Assembly: GCA_021647365.1 (NCBI GenBank)
Contig: JAKIUW010000038.1
Coordinates: 1 to 23,311, forward strand
DNA: 23,311 nucleotides
Origin: Cocleimonas sp.
GTDB taxonomy: Bacteria; Pseudomonadota; Gammaproteobacteria; Thiotrichales; Thiotrichaceae
Direction: 5' to 3'
Shown here: positions 9,001-15,696 of the stretch, piece by piece
Layout: each line of letters begins with the position of its first letter
Numbering within the stretch: the stretch's first letter is position 1
The notes under the pieces: model-generated
Told to the model about the DNA's origin: nothing
Seen by the model: the letters and a program-made list of their open reading frames with translations, nothing else
Database searches by the model: none
Translations under genes and position numbers: made by a program

Positions 9001-9473
9001 AAGCCATTGATCTTATTGAAACCTTTAACTGGTTAATTGGTTTACGGGTGGAGGAATTGGATAAGTGGCGTAGTTATAATGCTGAGTTTAGCCGTGAGAA
9101 AGACCCTGAATTACCTGATGATCAACATACCCGCCTGTTTGCAAACAAGTTAAAAGAATGTGATGCCTACTCTGCTAAAGCAGGTGAATATCATTTACGC
9201 CTAATTGAAGGCTGGTGCTGCCGTACCGCAGGAGATACCAGTAATACCGATAAGGTGCTGGTGGTATGGCGTAAGCTCACGGATGATTTGGAAAAAGATG
9301 CGGCTATGTTAGAAGCGGTGCTAAACAAGAAAGGGGTGAATCAGGCAGACAGTGAATATGACCTGATTTATATTAACGGTAGTCACGGCTTGCAGCTTAG
9401 TGGTCAGTCTAAAAGCCGTTTAATAAGTCTGGAAGAAACCTTTATGGCGAAAATGTGGGAGGATGCTGTTTAA
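6066..9473 (+). CDS. Mod-like beta-class adenine-specific DNA methyltransferase
   Basis: A 1135-residue DNA methyltransferase of the type III Mod kind, expected to put a methyl group on N6 of adenine. The catalytic motif IV DPPY is at residues 523-526 and the cofactor-binding motif DFFSGSGTT at 778-786. Motif IV before motif I is the beta-class order. The roughly 250 residues between them should hold the target-recognition domain. It is much longer than classical Mod proteins (about 650 residues). An N-terminal part of about 450 residues begins with LDQPELDFGLYKIM, and the C-terminus includes a Lys-rich helical stretch near 840-880. The stop TAA overlaps the ATG of the Res-like gene by one base, so the two are co-translated. 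A KDTKYTKEK insertion lies at about residues 453-461. Confidence 0.93.
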   Translation: MTQSSEKSNKDKEVKHQLITKLKEMFQLDQPELDFGLYKIMHAKADQISQFIETDLTEHIDKVFGEASTQDSHAQLQKAKEDVIATLGEAAFDSEGNLNEQFKQIPAAKPYIDALQASKNNGGTLSNSASIYDHLYRFFSRYYDSGDFLSRRYHVAENAKRAAPYAVPYDGREVYLHWANKDQYYIKTSESFNSYTFNLTEAVAKQQGDGELSFGSTDESRKIHFQLLDADEGEHNNVKENQARFFIIHADEPVKFNEQNELVLQFEYRADPNKKGQNNTWQDNKLKEAESLIFETLDSQSDYKSWSADLKTPAPTEKNKSRTLLAKYLKQYTARNTMDYFIHKDLGGFLSRELDFYIKNEIMHLDDIEQSDAVTVESWLLKVRVLRLVAKKVISFLAQLEEFQKKLWLKKKFVTETNYCMTLDRVPEVFYEEIVGNQKQLDEWVDLGFTTKDTKYTKEKLKENPFLVIDTGLFDASFNERLLAEIEDLDETTDGVLIHSENFQALNLMQERYREQVKCVYIDPPYNTGGDGFIYRDSYQHSSWISLLIDRLVLSKSLMNNDAAFFSSIDDAEVANLRKIGDSVFSENCFIADAIWRSKDNSNNDTKRFSYDFNHTLVFSKKDSWQPAKLQDKSKRSHFNNPDNDPRGAYFDGNPLNSPNYRENLIYDLKSPQGNRIKPPKNGWRWSQEAMQQKISTGEIKFTLDGKSIRRRTYLKDMDGLPPSSLWVDLDKTGHNRQAKYELLKIIPEDIFETPKPIKLLSYIMNLAKMHLNDCILDFFSGSGTTAHATINLNREDDGNRKYILVEMGEYFDTVLKPRIKKVVYSENWKKGKPVTLEVSITQLKKEITKAKKAIKELQGYDDPDEYHFEKQKLQGVISKSESEIERIQVVINSGINGFGGISHCFKYNRLESYEDTINNLITTNQVDPKNLPDEYILNYLLETETAESPSLINIEQFKDPTNYRLTVKKPGSDEQAEQAIDLIETFNWLIGLRVEELDKWRSYNAEFSREKDPELPDDQHTRLFANKLKECDAYSAKAGEYHLRLIEGWCCRTAGDTSNTDKVLVVWRKLTDDLEKDAAMLEAVLNKKGVNQADSEYDLIYINGSHGLQLSGQSKSRLISLEETFMAKMWEDAV
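7412..7446 (+). repeat. In-frame insertion of an ACCACGAAAG-type short repeat
   Basis: ACCACGAAAG followed by ACACTAAATACACGAAAG reads as TTKDTKYTKEK within the methyltransferase. Related CACGAA-rich short repeats occur scattered in many bacterial genomes, usually between genes. Here the repeat keeps the reading frame and lies in a linker between the N-terminal part and the catalytic domain, so it is probably tolerated. Confidence 0.45.
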
Positions 9474-12400
9474 TGGCTAAGCCACGCTATTTAGAGCCTA
9501 AAAAATATTTTCACCACAAATTAGTTCTCAACCAGTGGTTATTGTCACGTTTTGCTATTGATGCACTGGAAGAGCATAAGGATGGTAAACAGACAGTGCG
9601 ACCCTTGTTTGTTTTGGCTAAAAGCTTGCGAAATGTCGAGGGTGGTTTGGGTGCTGATCGTCATCATCGTTTTTTACATGCTCTATTGTCACACTGGCAA
9701 ACGGGCTGGGCGTATAGTGAGCAACAACTAAAACAGTTTGATGCCAATATTGTTGATCATCTTGATGCGATTAATAAAGACCGTACACGAAAAATTGACT
9801 GGAAATACTTCCAGTGGCTAAGCCTGCTTTTTATTGAGATTTATCTTTATGAATATTTTAAAGATAAAAAGGCATTACTGTCTGGGCTTAATAGCCAGTT
9901 GCAACGCTTTAATCAACATTTCAATGAGCTGGGTTTTTTAACGGGCTTTGACCTTTATCTTGAAAGTGACCTGAATAAAATCTGCCTGCAAAATGCCACG
10001 GGTAGCGGTAAGACCTTGCTAATGCACATCAATATCTTGCAGTTTAAACACTATGCCAAGCGGTATGCAAAAACTGAAGAATATGGCGAGATTATTGTTA
10101 TTAGCCCTAACGAGCGTTTAACTGAGCAGCATATGCAAGAGCTTGATGAGAGTGGTTTTAAGCACAGTGAACGGCTGGTTCAAGGTGGTGATTTAATTGC
10201 AGCGGGTAGAAAAGCATTGGATATTATATCGCTGACTGAAATAACCAAGCTGGCAGATGAGCAGGGTAAAAAGCAGATGGCAGTGGATAGCTTTGGTGAT
10301 GCGAATCTATTGCTGGTCGATGAAGGGCATAGAGGTCTGGGTAATGCACAGTCTGGAAGCTGGCTACGCTATCGTAATAAAATGTCGGGCAATGGTTTTA
10401 CCTTTGAGTATTCTGCAACCTTTAAAGAAGCAGTTGTTGCATCAAAAGACAGAGAGGTTGAAGAGACTTATGCCAAGTCGATTCTGTTTGATTATGGTTA
10501 TCGCTATTTTTATGAAGATGGTTACGGCAAAGATTACCGTATCTTTAACCTGCCTAATGATGCCAAGAATAAAAGCCACCAACACTATTATCTAACGGCA
10601 GCATTGCTGTCTTTTTATCAGCAATGCTTATTGTATTCTGAGAAGAAACAGGACTTTCATATCTATAATTTGGCTGCACCGCTTTGGGTTTTTGTGGGCG
10701 CAAGTGTTATTAAAGATGATGGTAAGAAAGAAGCAAAAAAGAATTATGATGAGCGAGCCTCTGATGTTGCAGAAATTCTTAAATTTATAGGATGGTTTTT
10801 AGGAAGCATGGAGAATGCCGTTGACATAATTGATGTTATTTTGTCTGGCAATGCTAAAAAATCGGGCTTGCTTGATGCTGAAGGCAGAGATATTTTTGGT
10901 TCAAGCTTTCCCTATATTAAAGAACAAGGTAAAGCAGCCAAGCTGATTTATCGTGATATTTGTCGATTGGTTTTTCAGGCGGATGGTGGTGGCTCTTTAG
11001 TGGTAGAGCGTATCACGGGAGATTCAGGTGAGTTACTGCTTAAAGTAGGCGATAACGATACACCGTTTGGCTTAATTAATGTAGGTGATGCCAAAGGGCT
11101 GGCTGATCATTTGGATGTGATGGTTGCCAGAGAGAATATTGATTATATCAATGTTAAAAAATCTGAATTTGCGAGTCCACTATTTGCCAATGTTGTGAAT
11201 GAGAGCTCGCCTATTAATATTTTGCTGGGTTCTAAAAAGTTTATTGAAGGTTGGAACTGCTGGCGAGTTTCCAGCATGGGCTTGATGAATACAGGCAAAA
11301 AAGAAGGCTCGCAAATTGTGCAGTTGTTTGGTCGCGGAGTTCGCTTAAAAGGTCGTGATATGAGCCTGATGCGTAGCAGTCGCTATCAGACTGGCATGGC
11401 CCCCAAAAATATCTATTTACTGGAAACATTGAATGTCTTTGGTGTAGGTGCTGAGTTTATTGCTCAGTTCCGTGATTTTCTGGCAGATGAAGGCTTGCCT
11501 GGAAATGAAAATCCATTTATTGCGACAGTTGATTTAAATATTACACATGATATGGGTAAGCGCTTAAAGATTTTACGTCCTAAAGTGCGTAAAGATACCA
11601 ATGAGCAATATTCTTTTCCTAAAAATGGACCATTGGTTTTGTTTGGCTTTGCCTTTGAAGATAAGAGTGACAATGAGTTTGGTTTAACCCCTGACATTGT
11701 TAAACACAATCGTAGGGTTATTGCTGATCATTTACCTAAAATGGCTTCCATGTTGGCAGAAGAGATTGAGGATAATCAGAATATTGCAGAGGTGGCTTCT
11801 CCAACTTATTCACGTCAATTTGATGCTTTGCATTTGGCTTTAATTCGAGAAGATTTATTGTACTTGGGGCTAGTTCGTTATACGCAAAGCCGAGGTTATG
11901 CCAATTTATTGATTGAGAAAACACGCTTAAAAACCTTATTAGCTGCGGATACTTGGTATGACATTCTGATTCCACATAACCAGTGGTCTATGGATGCTAA
12001 AAATATAAGACTTTGGCAAGAAATTGCGTTGGAATTACTCTGTTTATTTAGTGATAAGGTTTATAACTATCATCGTCGCTCTTTCCTTGAGCCTCGCCTA
12101 GAATTGGTTACGTTGGATAAAGCGAATGATAATTTACCAACGGACGATACCTACCAAATTATTACCGATGCGAGTGTGTCATCTTTGGTGGATGATATTC
12201 GAGAGCTAAAGAAAGCCTTTGAAGAAAATGGTGAAGATGAGTTTGATAATGGGCATGAAAGCATTGTCGGAACGAATCTCAACATCCATCTTTATAACCC
12301 CTTGCTGTGTGCAAAATCAGACCGTATTAGTATTCAACCTGTCGGACTCATTGAGTCGGAATTTCAATTTGTTCAAGATTTAAAAAAATGGCTAGAACGT

Positions 12401-12820
12401 AAAGCGGATAGTTTGGAAGAAACAGGGGAAGAACTGTATCTGCTCAGAAACCTTGTGCATGGTGGTGTTGGTTTCTTTGAGGCTGGTGGGTTTTATCCTG
12501 ATTTTATCTTATGGCGAGTATGGGAAGAGGATGACAATGTTCAGCAGAGAATTGTCTTTATTGACCCACATGGCTTGCAGCATGAAGGGCAAGGCTCGGA
12601 TAAAATTGAATTTAGCCAAAATATAAAAGATGTTCAAAAACGCATGAATAATGAAGTGGGTTTGGAGAGCGTGATTCTAAGCTCGCCTAAAACGCCTAAA
12701 TCTGTTATTTCTAATAAATGGGGTTTAACAGAACAAGAGCTTGTAGATAAGCATGTTTTCTTCATGTCTGATGGTGGGTATTTGGATCAGCTTATGGCGT
12801 TGGTGGCTAAGGGTAGCTAA
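9473..12820 (+). CDS. Res-like DEAD/DEAH helicase with C-terminal nuclease-like segment
   Basis: A 1115-residue protein like the Res subunit of type III restriction enzymes. A GTG at 9455 would add six residues, but the ATG at 9473 has GGGAGGA nine bases upstream and overlaps the methyltransferase stop, so I chose it. An N-terminal domain of about 150 residues precedes the helicase core. Core motifs are ATGSGKT at 175-181, DEGH at 283-286, YSAT soon after, and QLFGRGVR at 617-624. The C-terminal segment has FYPDF with D1010, then FIDPHG with D1031 and H1033. This has the layout of a PD-(D/E)xK nuclease, but H stands where Lys is usual. With the Mod-like enzyme it should form a modification and cleavage pair, helped by the SNF2 helicase upstream. 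Confidence 0.92.
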   Translation: MAKPRYLEPKKYFHHKLVLNQWLLSRFAIDALEEHKDGKQTVRPLFVLAKSLRNVEGGLGADRHHRFLHALLSHWQTGWAYSEQQLKQFDANIVDHLDAINKDRTRKIDWKYFQWLSLLFIEIYLYEYFKDKKALLSGLNSQLQRFNQHFNELGFLTGFDLYLESDLNKICLQNATGSGKTLLMHINILQFKHYAKRYAKTEEYGEIIVISPNERLTEQHMQELDESGFKHSERLVQGGDLIAAGRKALDIISLTEITKLADEQGKKQMAVDSFGDANLLLVDEGHRGLGNAQSGSWLRYRNKMSGNGFTFEYSATFKEAVVASKDREVEETYAKSILFDYGYRYFYEDGYGKDYRIFNLPNDAKNKSHQHYYLTAALLSFYQQCLLYSEKKQDFHIYNLAAPLWVFVGASVIKDDGKKEAKKNYDERASDVAEILKFIGWFLGSMENAVDIIDVILSGNAKKSGLLDAEGRDIFGSSFPYIKEQGKAAKLIYRDICRLVFQADGGGSLVVERITGDSGELLLKVGDNDTPFGLINVGDAKGLADHLDVMVARENIDYINVKKSEFASPLFANVVNESSPINILLGSKKFIEGWNCWRVSSMGLMNTGKKEGSQIVQLFGRGVRLKGRDMSLMRSSRYQTGMAPKNIYLLETLNVFGVGAEFIAQFRDFLADEGLPGNENPFIATVDLNITHDMGKRLKILRPKVRKDTNEQYSFPKNGPLVLFGFAFEDKSDNEFGLTPDIVKHNRRVIADHLPKMASMLAEEIEDNQNIAEVASPTYSRQFDALHLALIREDLLYLGLVRYTQSRGYANLLIEKTRLKTLLAADTWYDILIPHNQWSMDAKNIRLWQEIALELLCLFSDKVYNYHRRSFLEPRLELVTLDKANDNLPTDDTYQIITDASVSSLVDDIRELKKAFEENGEDEFDNGHESIVGTNLNIHLYNPLLCAKSDRISIQPVGLIESEFQFVQDLKKWLERKADSLEETGEELYLLRNLVHGGVGFFEAGGFYPDFILWRVWEEDDNVQQRIVFIDPHGLQHEGQGSDKIEFSQNIKDVQKRMNNEVGLESVILSSPKTPKSVISNKWGLTEQELVDKHVFFMSDGGYLDQLMALVAKGS

Positions 12821-12827
12821 GAATTTT

Positions 12828-12845
12828 AAACTATAGTTTATTTTT
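12828..12845 (+). terminator. Weak terminator candidate after the Res-like gene
   Basis: AAACTATAGTTT (12828-12839) is a perfect 12-base palindrome followed by ATTTTT, eight bases after the stop codon. The stem is short and A+T-rich, so it would be weak. No better terminator is seen before the next gene. Confidence 0.35.
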
Positions 12846-12943
12846 AGTAGCTGTTAATTAGTATACTACAGGTTTACATACTTTAAAAAATAGTGAAACT
12901 CGCAAAAGCTTCTTCTAACGAGGCATATTAATTAAATACAAAA

Positions 12944-13573
12944 ATGAAATTCACTTTTATATCTGATACCCATTCATTGCATAACAAACTTGTTCTTGAG
13001 GCGGGTGATGTACTTATTCATTGCGGTGACTTCACTAACAAAGGAAGCCTTGAGGATGCGGAAGACTTTGCTGATTTTATGGCTAAGCAGGATTTTAGCC
13101 ATAAGGTTGTTATAGCGGGTAACCATGATTTTTGCTTTGAAGATGATCGGGTTGATGAAGCTGAGCAGTTATTTAAAGAACGTGACATTATTTATTTAAA
13201 CGACAGTGGTACAGAAATTGAAGGGCTTAAAATATGGGGTTCTCCCATTCAGCCGCAATTCTTCAACTGGGCATTTAATCGTGATAGAGGTCATGATATT
13301 TCATGCACTGGGAGCTGATACCCGATGATATTGATATTTTAATTACTCACGGCCCTGCTTTTGGAATCCTGGATAGAATCAAGGAGGGCGATAAGGTTGG
13401 ATGCCAAGATTTACTGGATAGAAGTAAAGCAGATAAACCCCAAAATTCATGCCTTCGGTCATATCCATGAAGATTACGGTATGGTGGAGCAGGATGGGAC
13501 TATATTTGTTAATGCCTGTAATGTTGATAGAAATTACCGTTTAGTTAATCCAGCAATAGAGGTCGAGCTGTAA
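12944..13573 (+). pseudogene. Metallophosphoesterase, split by two compensating indels
   Basis: Together the pieces encode a protein of about 209 residues of the calcineurin-like metallophosphoesterase family, which hydrolyses phosphate esters with two metal ions. Visible motifs are SDTH (D8, H10), CGD (D29), GNHD (59-62), then THGP and GHIH further on. The frame is lost near 13299-13301, where one T seems missing from a T run (GHDI continues as FMHWELIPDDIDILITHGP one frame over). It is restored by an extra A near 13422-13423 (LLDR then VKQINPKIHAFGHIH). The two changes cancel, and the rest is well kept to the TAA at 13573. That pattern suggests very recent mutation or sequencing errors in homopolymers. 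It lies alone between the restriction-like genes and the Fic module. Confidence 0.85.
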
Positions 13574-13729
13574 AAAGGTTATTAGAATTTGGCACTTTTG
13601 AAAGTACCCATAATATGACCTATAGCCCCCAAATTGGGTCTTATTGTAAATTAGTAAACCAGTTATTTTAAAAGCAAGCGGTACTTTAAATATCGTTGTA
13701 AGAGAATATACGAGTTTATTAAAAGCATT

Positions 13730-13754
13730 ATTCACGGCGATATTCGCCGTGAAT
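13730..13754. terminator. Strong hairpin before the Fic module
   Basis: ATTCACGGCGA and TCGCCGTGAAT form a perfect 11-base stem with a TAT loop. No T run follows on either strand, so it may be a terminator without a tail, a protein-binding site, or part of a small element. It is the most stable hairpin in this gap. Confidence 0.5.
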
Positions 13755-13817
13755 TTAGATAAATGTAAACAGCACTAATGGTAATTCTAGCGATACTGTT
13801 TTAATGAGTATGTTGGT

Positions 13818-13836
13818 GGTATACTATAGGTATACC
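13818..13836. promoter_or_regulatory. GGTATAC inverted repeat, likely antitoxin operator
   Basis: GGTATAC and GTATACC form a perfect inverted repeat around TATAG, 26 bases before the antitoxin start. The antitoxin has a ribbon-helix-helix-like N-terminus, and such proteins bind short inverted repeats in their own promoter. A related 12-base palindrome, CAGGTATACCTG, lies inside the fic gene at 14244-14255. Confidence 0.5.
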
Positions 13837-13861
13837 TTTTGATGAGTGCAGGGACTTTACT

Positions 13862-14197
13862 ATGAGCCAAACTACAATGAAAGTAGATCGTGATGTACTA
13901 GCTGATCTACGTGAACTGGCAACTGCAGCGCATCGCTCACCACAGAAGCACTTGCGCCATTTGGTAGAGGTTGAAAAAGCAAAGCAGGTAAAACTAGAAG
14001 ATATGGAATTGACGGCAGAACAACAATCCCGACTTGATATAGTTCAGCGGGTAGAGGCATCTTCTGCTTTAGAGGGTTACGCGCCTTTATCTGAAGAAGG
14101 GGGCTATGCTTACGAGTTGCAAAAACGGCAAGTTCTTGGTGAAATCACCACCGAGGAAGAAATAGCATTACTAAAAGCACATTATGGTTTGAAATAA
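13862..14197 (+). CDS. Fic antitoxin: DNA-binding N-terminus plus VbhA-type tail
   Basis: A 111-residue protein in two parts. Residues 1-40 (TTMKVDRDVLADLRELA and HRSPQKHLRHLVE) look like a ribbon-helix-helix DNA-binding segment. Residues about 58-108 match the VbhA/FicA antitoxin pattern. SSALEG at 67-72 carries the inhibitory motif (S/T)xxxE(G/N), with S67, E71 and G72, and it is followed by LQKRQVLGEITTEEEIALL. In VbhA the glutamate blocks the ATP site of the Fic toxin. The stop codon lies three bases before the GTG of the fic gene. Classical VbhA is about 60 residues, so the DNA-binding part is an addition that could let this antitoxin repress its own operon. An inverted repeat 26 bases upstream supports this. 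Confidence 0.85.
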   Translation: MSQTTMKVDRDVLADLRELATAAHRSPQKHLRHLVEVEKAKQVKLEDMELTAEQQSRLDIVQRVEASSALEGYAPLSEEGGYAYELQKRQVLGEITTEEEIALLKAHYGLK

Positions 14198-14200
14198 TTA

Positions 14201-14776
14201 GTGCCTAATTTAAAATTCCCGCTCGTTTTTGAGGATAAACTAACAGGTATACCTGAATCAAATCGTGATACGGTTGGAAGACAGTTTTCAGATATTAGAG
14301 CAAAGGAGCTAGAACATAATCCCATTAAAGGTGACTTTGACATAAAGCATCTTTCTAAGATTCATGAATACTTATTTCAAGATTCAAGCACCCATGCAGG
14401 GGTTGTTCGTGGCTATGGTATGAATAAAGGCGGTACACCCTTTGCAGAGCCTTCACAGTTGTCCTATTTGTTTGAGAAAGAACTTCCTGAGCGTATCAAG
14501 TCTTTAGAACAAGCTGTAAATAATAAAGAAAAATATGTGGATGGATTAGCTGATTTACATTCAACACTCGATCTAGCGCACCCTTTTCGTGAAGGCAATG
14601 GACGTTCAACACGTATTTTTATGTCACAACTGTCAAAAATACATGGATACACGTTAGATTTTTCGATGGTTAATGCTAAGGAGTGGGTGAAGGCTTGTAT
14701 TGACTCTATTAGCACAGGGCGTGAAGCTTTAAAAAGACCACTTTTTGATAGAATTATCTCACCATTAGAAAAGTAG
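14201..14776 (+). CDS. fic: Fic-domain AMP-transferase toxin
   Basis: A 191-residue Fic protein with the complete active-site motif HPFREGNGRSTR at residues 127-138. H127 is the catalytic base and E131 the metal ligand. A flap-like strand with RGYGMNKGGTPF lies at about 70-81. Fic enzymes usually move AMP from ATP onto target proteins, and stand-alone ones with a separate small antitoxin are often toxins that modify DNA gyrase or other targets. The start is GTG, because the next in-frame ATG is at residue 74, inside the fold. There is no good ribosome site, so it is probably translated by coupling to the antitoxin just upstream. There is no internal inhibitory helix, consistent with a class I Fic protein. 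Confidence 0.93.
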   Translation: MPNLKFPLVFEDKLTGIPESNRDTVGRQFSDIRAKELEHNPIKGDFDIKHLSKIHEYLFQDSSTHAGVVRGYGMNKGGTPFAEPSQLSYLFEKELPERIKSLEQAVNNKEKYVDGLADLHSTLDLAHPFREGNGRSTRIFMSQLSKIHGYTLDFSMVNAKEWVKACIDSISTGREALKRPLFDRIISPLEK

Positions 14777-14950
14777 GAATTAATAAAGAATAAGTAAATT
14801 TAGTGAGTTTAAAATGGGTACACTAGAGGTACAGTGCTTAGTTTTTACACCTTTCGCTAAATTACGCTAAGCTACTGATTAATAACTACTATTAACTAAG
14901 CTGGATTAATATAGGTTTCGCTTAATTATCAGTAACTTATTGATTTATAT

Positions 14951-15000
14951 AGAGACTGTTAATCTATTGGTCCCTGGTTCGAGTCCAGGTCGAGGAGCCA
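14951..15000 (+). tRNA. tRNA-Asn(GTT) 3' half, likely integration scar
   Basis: Only the 3' half of a tRNA gene is present. It has the anticodon loop CTGTTAA with anticodon GTT at 14958-14960, the 3' anticodon stem TCTAT, variable loop TGGTC, T arm CCTGG-TTCGAGT-CCAGG, acceptor strand TCGAGGA, discriminator G and CCA ending at 15000. It closely follows bacterial tRNA-Asn. No D arm or 5' acceptor strand precedes it, and the bases before the loop do not pair properly with TCTAT. Integrases that use tRNA genes copy this 3' part, so it should be one attachment-site repeat. Sequence to its left would be the inserted element. Confidence 0.85.
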
Positions 15001-15008
15001 TATACTAT

Positions 15009-15044
15009 AAGCCCTGTAGCGTTTTGCGTTACAGGGCTTTTTTG
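15009..15044 (+). terminator. Rho-independent terminator of the former tRNA-Asn gene
   Basis: AAGCCCTGTA and TACAGGGCTT pair over ten bases, with a short further pairing around the GTTTTG loop, and are followed by a run of T. It sits nine bases after the tRNA CCA end, as expected for the native tRNA terminator, so this flank was once downstream of an intact gene. Confidence 0.88.
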
Positions 15045-15360
15045 TTGATTGTCCACATTTTGACCACGACTATGTTCAAAAACTAAATAAGTTTGCATGT
15101 ACTGCTCTATAAAAACTAGATGATATCCGAACACCTGCTTTTAAAGTGTGTGAAATTAAGTACAAAAGTTAATTGAAATAACGAAATACTAATATTTAAA
15201 CTAAAGCAATTTTCAGATGGAATTAGTTAACGAATTGACTTATAAAAGATATTCCTAGAGTATCTAATTGAACAATAATTAAAAGTGAATGATTTTGCCT
15301 AATTTACTATTGGCTAAAAAACTTTACTAGCAAAAATACTAGATTTAAAGGAATAGATAA

Positions 15361-15645
15361 ATGAGCAACTGTGTTTCAAGTGCAAAGTATGAGCCATTCG
15401 GGGTAGGAAGCCTTACTAAGAAAGTAATTATTAAGGGTGTTGGGCTTAAGAAAGATGGTGATGTTAGTGATGTAGAAGACAGCTTCTGAACAAAATCATC
15501 AACAACTCGAGCAGAATCTGTTACACCTTCGCCAATTCAATATTCTGCATCATTAGCACATGGGGATAACCTCGAAAAAACTTTTGTTCGAGTACGTTGT
15601 AAGGATGGTTCATGGAGCAGCTGGGTTATTGTACAAAAACACTAA
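15361..15645 (+). pseudogene. Small unknown ORF with one in-frame TGA
   Basis: An ATG at 15361, preceded by AAAGGA, opens a frame of 94 codons that is continuous except for TGA at codon 43 (15487-15489). The first part reads MSNCVSSAKYEPFGVG and ends DVEDSF. After the stop the frame goes on for 51 codons and ends HGDNLEKTFVRVRCKDGSWSSWVIVQKH. A change from TGG (Trp) to TGA is the simplest explanation, so the gene is probably recently broken. I do not recognise the family. It lies just after the tRNA scar and faces the convergent von Willebrand protein gene. Selenocysteine recoding is unlikely; see the rejected items. Confidence 0.6.
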
Positions 15646-15696
15646 TTAGTTTGAAATTTCATTCAGTCTAAGCCTTAGTTATATTGAAAAAATTTA

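Larger units (their letters stand above)
14777..15360. other. Element end and flank around a tRNA remnant, no genes seen
   Basis: This stretch of almost 600 bases holds no convincing gene. Its first part (14777-14950) is A+T-rich with imperfect repeats such as CGCTAAATTACGCTAAGC, a possible integrase arm-site region. The middle holds the tRNA-Asn 3' half and its terminator. The last part (15045-15360) is featureless A+T-rich sequence leading to a ribosome site before the small ORF at 15361. Confidence 0.5.

Noticed and set aside
9455..9472. GTG start giving six extra residues on the Res-like protein
   Set aside because: The ATG at 9473 has a well-placed GGGAGGA and the typical stop/start overlap; the extra residues MGGCCL look like out-of-gene sequence.
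2171..12820. Assignment to a DISARM system
   Set aside because: A SNF2 helicase and a methyltransferase are present, but no drmA, drmB or drmC-like genes are seen, and the Res-like partner points to a type III-related layout.
13361..13573. A separate 70-residue gene
   Set aside because: Its second half is the natural end of the metallophosphoesterase (INPKIHAFGHIHEDYG); its first codons are the wrong frame of the same gene.
14951..15000. A functional tRNA gene
   Set aside because: The D arm and 5' acceptor strand are absent and the 5' anticodon stem does not pair well, so only the 3' half exists.
15487..15489. Selenocysteine codon in the small ORF
   Set aside because: No convincing hairpin of the bacterial SECIS type is seen right after the TGA, and a Trp-to-stop change is simpler.
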